NCBI RefSeq assembly: GCF_029223285.1
Contig: NZ_JARHUJ010000001.1
Coordinates: 496,001 to 560,000, forward strand
Length of the DNA stretch: 64,000 nt
Source: Paraflavitalea sp. CAU 1676
GTDB taxonomy: Bacteria; Bacteroidota; Bacteroidia; Chitinophagales; Chitinophagaceae
Direction: 5' to 3'
The notes under the pieces were generated by a model, which worked only from the letters and a program-made list of their open reading frames with translations, was not told where the DNA came from and made no database searches. Made by a program: the position numbers and the translations under genes. Positions 61,055-64,000 of this stretch are shown in pieces (position 1 is the first letter of the stretch; each line of letters starts with the position of its first letter).

Positions 61055-62056
61055 ATGTCAGAAGGTGTACACTACAGCGATTACTTACAGCTTGAAAAAA
61101 TACTGGATGCGCAAGCGCCCGAGAGTGATAAGCTGAACCAGCCGGCACATGATGAAATGCTGTTCATCATCATTCACCAGGCCTATGAACTTTGGTTCAA
61201 GCAATTGTTGTATGAAGTAGATTCCGTAGCGGCGATCATGAGGAAGCCGGCCGTGAATGATAATTCGCCCGAACTGCAAACAGTGGTACACCGCCTGTCG
61301 CGGGTGGTTTCGATATTGAAAGTACTGGTACAGCAGATCGATATCATGGAAACCATGACACCCATGGACTTCCTCGATTTCCGCGATATGCTGCGCCCCG
61401 CCTCAGGCTTTCAAAGCTGGCAGTTCAAGATACTGGAGGCCAAGCTTGGATTGAAATACCAGCACCGCTTTGGGCAGGAATACTATATCTCTCAATTGCG
61501 TCCGGCACAGGTTGAGTTGATCAAGCAGGTAGAGCAGGAGCGTTCTTTTATCGAGCTGCTGAACGACTGGCTGGAGCGTATGCCTTTCCTCGACGAGGTA
61601 AAAGACTTTTGGAACAATTACCGCAATCTTTATACTACGAGCCTGGCATCTGCAGAAGCAGAGAATAAGGCTTTCTTCGACACTGTATTTGCCGATGAAG
61701 CAGCCGGCGGCGACCGTAGGCTGAGCCCGCGCGCCTGCCGCGCAGCGCTCTTCATTATGCTGTACAGGGGTTATCCCATCTTACAACTTCCCTTCCAGTT
61801 GCTCAACAACCTGCTCGAGATCGATGAGCAGTTAAGTACCTGGCGTTACCGCCACATGAGTATGGTGCACCGTATGATCGGCACCCGCATCGGTACGGGC
61901 GGCAGTACAGGCCGAGATTACCTCAAAGGAGCATTGGACAAACATTACATTTTTGCAGAGATCGCCCGCCTTACCAGCTTCCTCATCGAAAGGAGAAAGC
62001 TGCCAGCACTGCCCGCCGATATGGAACGGCGCCTGGGTTTTGTGGGCGGAGCGTAG
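61055..62056 (+). CDS. Tryptophan 2,3-dioxygenase family heme protein
   Basis: A 333-residue heme dioxygenase-like protein that would open the indole ring of tryptophan (first step of the kynurenine pathway). It shows HYSDYLQLEKILDAQ, HDEMLFIIIHQAYELWFKQLLYEVDSV (the heme-pocket histidine region), DFRDMLRPASGFQSWQFKILE and GTGGSTGRDYLKGALD, the substrate-binding loop. Length is longer than the short bacterial forms, and several signature residues (YELWFKQ, GTGGS) are intact. Kynurenine pathway partners are not seen in the window. Confidence 0.9.
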   Translation: MSEGVHYSDYLQLEKILDAQAPESDKLNQPAHDEMLFIIIHQAYELWFKQLLYEVDSVAAIMRKPAVNDNSPELQTVVHRLSRVVSILKVLVQQIDIMETMTPMDFLDFRDMLRPASGFQSWQFKILEAKLGLKYQHRFGQEYYISQLRPAQVELIKQVEQERSFIELLNDWLERMPFLDEVKDFWNNYRNLYTTSLASAEAENKAFFDTVFADEAAGGDRRLSPRACRAALFIMLYRGYPILQLPFQLLNNLLEIDEQLSTWRYRHMSMVHRMIGTRIGTGGSTGRDYLKGALDKHYIFAEIARLTSFLIERRKLPALPADMERRLGFVGGA

Positions 62057-62264
62057 TTTTAAGCAGTTAGGCAACCTGGCCGTGGCCCCGCTTTACACGT
62101 GGCCCGAAATTCCTTTGGTTGGTGCGGGAATCGTATCCTAAGGCGCCGCACAGTGCCCGAAATAGCACCGCAAACTGCCTCCACATGGCCTGCGCCCCTA
62201 TATGCGACAGGCCCTATATTGCACCGGCCTTGTACCCTATCCAGGCGATATTTGATAGATACCG

Positions 62265-62309
62265 GTGAGGCCACTCGTGAATAGCCGGTGAAGTATCTGT
62301 GAAGCATCC
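62265..62309. repeat. Imperfect phased GTGA repeat units
   Basis: GTGA occurs at 62265, 62277, 62288 and 62299, spaced 12, 11 and 11 bases, with similar following bases (GTGAATAGCCG, GTGAAGTATCT, GTGAAGCATCC). It lies between the tryptophan dioxygenase gene and the CTCTRTA array. No gene is visible in the surrounding 430-base gap. Confidence 0.5.
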
Positions 62310-62331
62310 CCGGGTGTGAACCGAAGGAAGG

Positions 62332-62386
62332 GCTCTATATATCCTCTATAAGTGCTCTGTAGAAGCTCTGTAGGTGCTCTATAGTT
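62332..62386. repeat. Five 11-bp tandem units with core CTCTRTA
   Basis: CTCTATA or CTCTGTA starts at 62333, 62344, 62355, 62366 and 62377, exactly 11 bases apart, i.e. one helical turn each. The units are similar but not identical (GCTCTATATAT, CCTCTATAAGT, GCTCTGTAGAA, GCTCTGTAGGT, GCTCTATAGTT). It lies at the 3' side of the C-terminal transketolase terminator and downstream of the dioxygenase gene, so neither promoter is next to it. Confidence 0.85.
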
Positions 62387-62438
62387 TTTGCTATATTACG
62401 ATTCCTGTGATATGTTTGGCGCGCATCAATACAGCCAT

Positions 62439-62467
62439 AAAAAAAGGCCGGCCAACCGGCCAGCCTT
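62439..62467 (-). terminator. Rho-independent terminator of the C-terminal transketolase gene
   Basis: GGCCGG pairs with CCGGCC around a 4-base loop, followed on the minus strand by a run of T, about 20 bases after the stop codon. Confidence 0.85.
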
Positions 62468-62487
62468 CCTATAGAAAGTAGTTCTGT

Positions 62488-63441
62488 TTATTTTCTTTTC
62501 ATCACCTTCTCTGCCGCTGCTACGATATACGGCGTATCCAATCCGTATTTCTTCAACAGTTGAGTGGGGGTGCCGCTCTCACCGAAGGTATCGTTGGTGC
62601 CGATGTATTCGATGGGGATGGGCAGGTGACGGGCAGCTACCTGGGCTACTGAATCGCCGAGGCCGCCGATGATGTTGTGCTCTTCTACAGTTACTGCGCA
62701 TCTTGTCTTTGTGATCGACTTGAGCACTGCTTCTGTATCGAAGGGCTTGATGGTGTGGATGTTGATCACCTCTACGCTGATGCCTTTCTCCTGGAGGATA
62801 ACGCCAGCTTCGATGGCTTTCCATACCATGTGGCCGCAAGCGAAGATCGATACATCGGTCCCTTCTGAGAATACCTGTGCTTTTCCGATCACAAAGTCTT
62901 CTACCTTGGTGAAGATAGGCCATACAGGACGGCCGAAGCGGAGGTAAACAGGCCCCTGGTAGTCGGCGATGGCGAGGGTAGCAGCCTTGGTCTGGTTGTA
63001 ATCGCAAGGAACGATCACTGTCATACCGGGCAGCATTTTCATCATGCCGATGTCTTCGAGGATCTGGTGGGTGGCTCCATCTTCACCGAGCGTAAGGCCG
63101 GCGTGGGATGCGCATATCTTTACATTCTTACCAGAGTAGGCTACAGACTGGCGTATCTGATCGTACACGCGGCCGGTAGAGAAGTTGGCGAATGTGGTAG
63201 TATAAGGAATTTTACCGCCAATGGTCAGACCAGCAGCTATACCGATCATATTGGCTTCTGCGATACCGCACTGTACAAAGCGCTCGGGAAATTCTTTGAT
63301 GAACTGGTTGAGCTTTAATGAACCTGCGAGATCGGCTGTCAGTGCTACGATGTTGGGATTTTTGCGGGCTGCTTCTGCAATGCCATCGCCAAATCCGCTT
63401 CTTGTATCTTTTTGCCCGGTGGGCTGTATCTCTTTCAGCAT
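62488..63441 (-). CDS. Transketolase, C-terminal subunit (split enzyme)
   Basis: A 317-residue protein corresponding to the pyrimidine-binding and C-terminal domains of transketolase. It starts MLKEIQPTGQKDTRSGFGDGIAEAARKNPNIVALTADLAGSLKL, followed by ERFVQCGIAEANMIGIAAGLTIGGKIPYTTTFANF, ASHAGLTLGEDGATHQ and VEEHNIIGGLGDSVAQ. It lacks the N-terminal TPP-diphosphate-binding half, so a partner subunit is needed to transfer two-carbon units in the pentose-phosphate pathway. That partner is not next to it: galE is upstream and a dioxygenase convergent downstream. The start at ATG 63441 is used because the longer frame begins inside galE and includes the promoter-like TATATTTG. Confidence 0.9.
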   Translation of the reverse strand: MLKEIQPTGQKDTRSGFGDGIAEAARKNPNIVALTADLAGSLKLNQFIKEFPERFVQCGIAEANMIGIAAGLTIGGKIPYTTTFANFSTGRVYDQIRQSVAYSGKNVKICASHAGLTLGEDGATHQILEDIGMMKMLPGMTVIVPCDYNQTKAATLAIADYQGPVYLRFGRPVWPIFTKVEDFVIGKAQVFSEGTDVSIFACGHMVWKAIEAGVILQEKGISVEVINIHTIKPFDTEAVLKSITKTRCAVTVEEHNIIGGLGDSVAQVAARHLPIPIEYIGTNDTFGESGTPTQLLKKYGLDTPYIVAAAEKVMKRK

Positions 63442-63459
63442 GGTCAAAATTTGGTGGTG

Positions 63460-63467
63460 CAAATATA
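63460..63467 (-). promoter_or_regulatory. Bacteroidota -7 box for the C-terminal transketolase gene
   Basis: TATATTTG on the minus strand lies 18 bases upstream of the ATG, in the 38-base gap after galE. It fits TAnnTTTG; the -33 element is unclear. It supports the shorter start and independent transcription. Confidence 0.45.
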
Positions 63468-63479
63468 TAGCCTTCCTAT

Positions 63480-64000
63480 TTAATTCAGGTCGGCGGGTTT
63501 GCTCTGGAAGAATTTTTCGTCGGTTTTCAATTTCTGCTCCCATTTCCAGGCAGTCAGCAGCATGTCTTCTAACGAATACTTCAGTTTCCAGCCAAGGGTT
63601 TTGACGGCAAAGTCGTTGTTGGCGTAAATGGCTATTACATCTCCGGGACGGCGGGGACCAATCACGTAATTGAGGTGAACGCCACTCACTTTCTCGAATG
63701 TTTTGATGGTTTCCAGTACGGTGAAGCCATTGCCGCTACCGAGGTTGAACACTTCGCAACGCTTGGTGTTTTTACCCGATTCTACCAGTTTGATGGCGAG
63801 GGTGTGCGCGTGGGCAATATCGCTCACATGGATGAAGTCGCGTACGCAGGAACCGTCTCTGGTATCGTAGTCATCGCCGAACACCTGCATCAGCGGCAGT
63901 TTGCCGATGGCGGTTTGGGTGATGGCAGGAACGAGGTTGGCAGGTTTGCCGATGGGTAATTCGCCGATCGAGATAGAAGGGTGAGCGCCCACGGGATTGA
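63480..64000 (-). CDS. galE: UDP-glucose 4-epimerase, 3' part (start outside the window)
   Basis: The last 173 residues of an extended short-chain dehydrogenase/reductase that interconverts UDP-glucose and UDP-galactose. The frame stays open to the end of the window, and the last visible residues before the first ATG read NPVGAHPS, a GalE-type sequence. LMQVFGDDYDTRDGSCVRDFIHVSDIAHAH, then VFNLGSGNGFTVLETIKTFE and GPRRPGDV follow as in the family. The N-terminal Rossmann motif and catalytic YxxxK are beyond base 64000. It ends 39 bases before the transketolase gene on the same strand. Confidence 0.92.
   Translation of the reverse strand, partial: NPVGAHPSISIGELPIGKPANLVPAITQTAIGKLPLMQVFGDDYDTRDGSCVRDFIHVSDIAHAHTLAIKLVESGKNTKRCEVFNLGSGNGFTVLETIKTFEKVSGVHLNYVIGPRRPGDVIAIYANNDFAVKTLGWKLKYSLEDMLLTAWKWEQKLKTDEKFFQSKPADLN

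Noticed and set aside
1-64000. Search for CRISPR arrays, insertion-sequence ends, integrase or phage genes
   Set aside because: No regularly spaced direct repeats with unique spacers, no transposase or integrase motifs, and no tRNA-linked integration site with matching repeats were seen.

Overview
The window reads as chromosomal DNA from a member of the Bacteroidota, most likely the family Chitinophagaceae (Chitinophaga/Niastella-like). The signs are a RagB/SusD outer-membrane lipoprotein, a complete gldKLMN type IX secretion/gliding block, TonB-dependent receptors, DUF4271, DUF4783 and DUF6580 families, promoter-like TAnnTTTG boxes and no consistent Shine-Dalgarno sequences. It is almost entirely housekeeping and envelope DNA. 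I see no phage, insertion sequence, CRISPR array or plasmid functions. Placement below the phylum is inference.

Layout. 1-2072: 3' end of a susD-like gene, strong terminators, tRNA-Arg(CCG) and a MarC-family membrane protein. 2199-10177 (minus): a vitamin B12 region read from an adenosylcobalamin riboswitch through btuB, a DUF6580 membrane protein, a BtuF-like binding protein, a small cysteine-rich protein, cobU, a Dph6-like PP-loop ATPase, cobT, cobS and cobC. Together these would import corrinoids and complete the lower half of cobalamin (cobinamide to cobalamin). 10268-18257: a second TonB receptor, an amino-acid permease paired with a trans-sulfuration enzyme, and a TolC/membrane-fusion pair without a visible pump. 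18330-24654: gpsA, hemW, a BamA-like protein, DUF4271 and hemD. 24686-31885: a DUF255 thioredoxin-like protein and gldKLMN. 32154-40978 (minus): an MBL hydrolase and the elongasome operon mreB-mreC-mreD-mrdA-rodA, followed by a second, closely related mrdA.

41059-48728 holds two separate ECF sigma-factor loci. The first is sigma / five-motif (VPxGYF) membrane protein / Spy-like periplasmic protein. The second is sigma followed by one protein that joins an inner-membrane N-terminus to an outer-membrane beta-barrel. Between and around them are uvrC and a lipoprotein. 49179-55407: gpmI, DUF4783, nadC, a SUI1 factor, a CDGSH iron-sulfur protein, isocitrate dehydrogenase and apaG. 55673-64000: two unrelated peptide transporters in tandem (OPT and POT), purD, tryptophan 2,3-dioxygenase, a repeat-rich spacer, a lone C-terminal transketolase half and the 3' part of galE.

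The candidates most worth a second look are the one-piece trans-envelope protein beside an ECF sigma factor, the five-motif putative anti-sigma, the duplicated PBP2 flanking rodA, the uncharacterised members of the B12 operon, and two intergenic arrays with an exact 11-bp (one helical turn) period. Function calls rest on motif and family recognition by reading; no database search was run.
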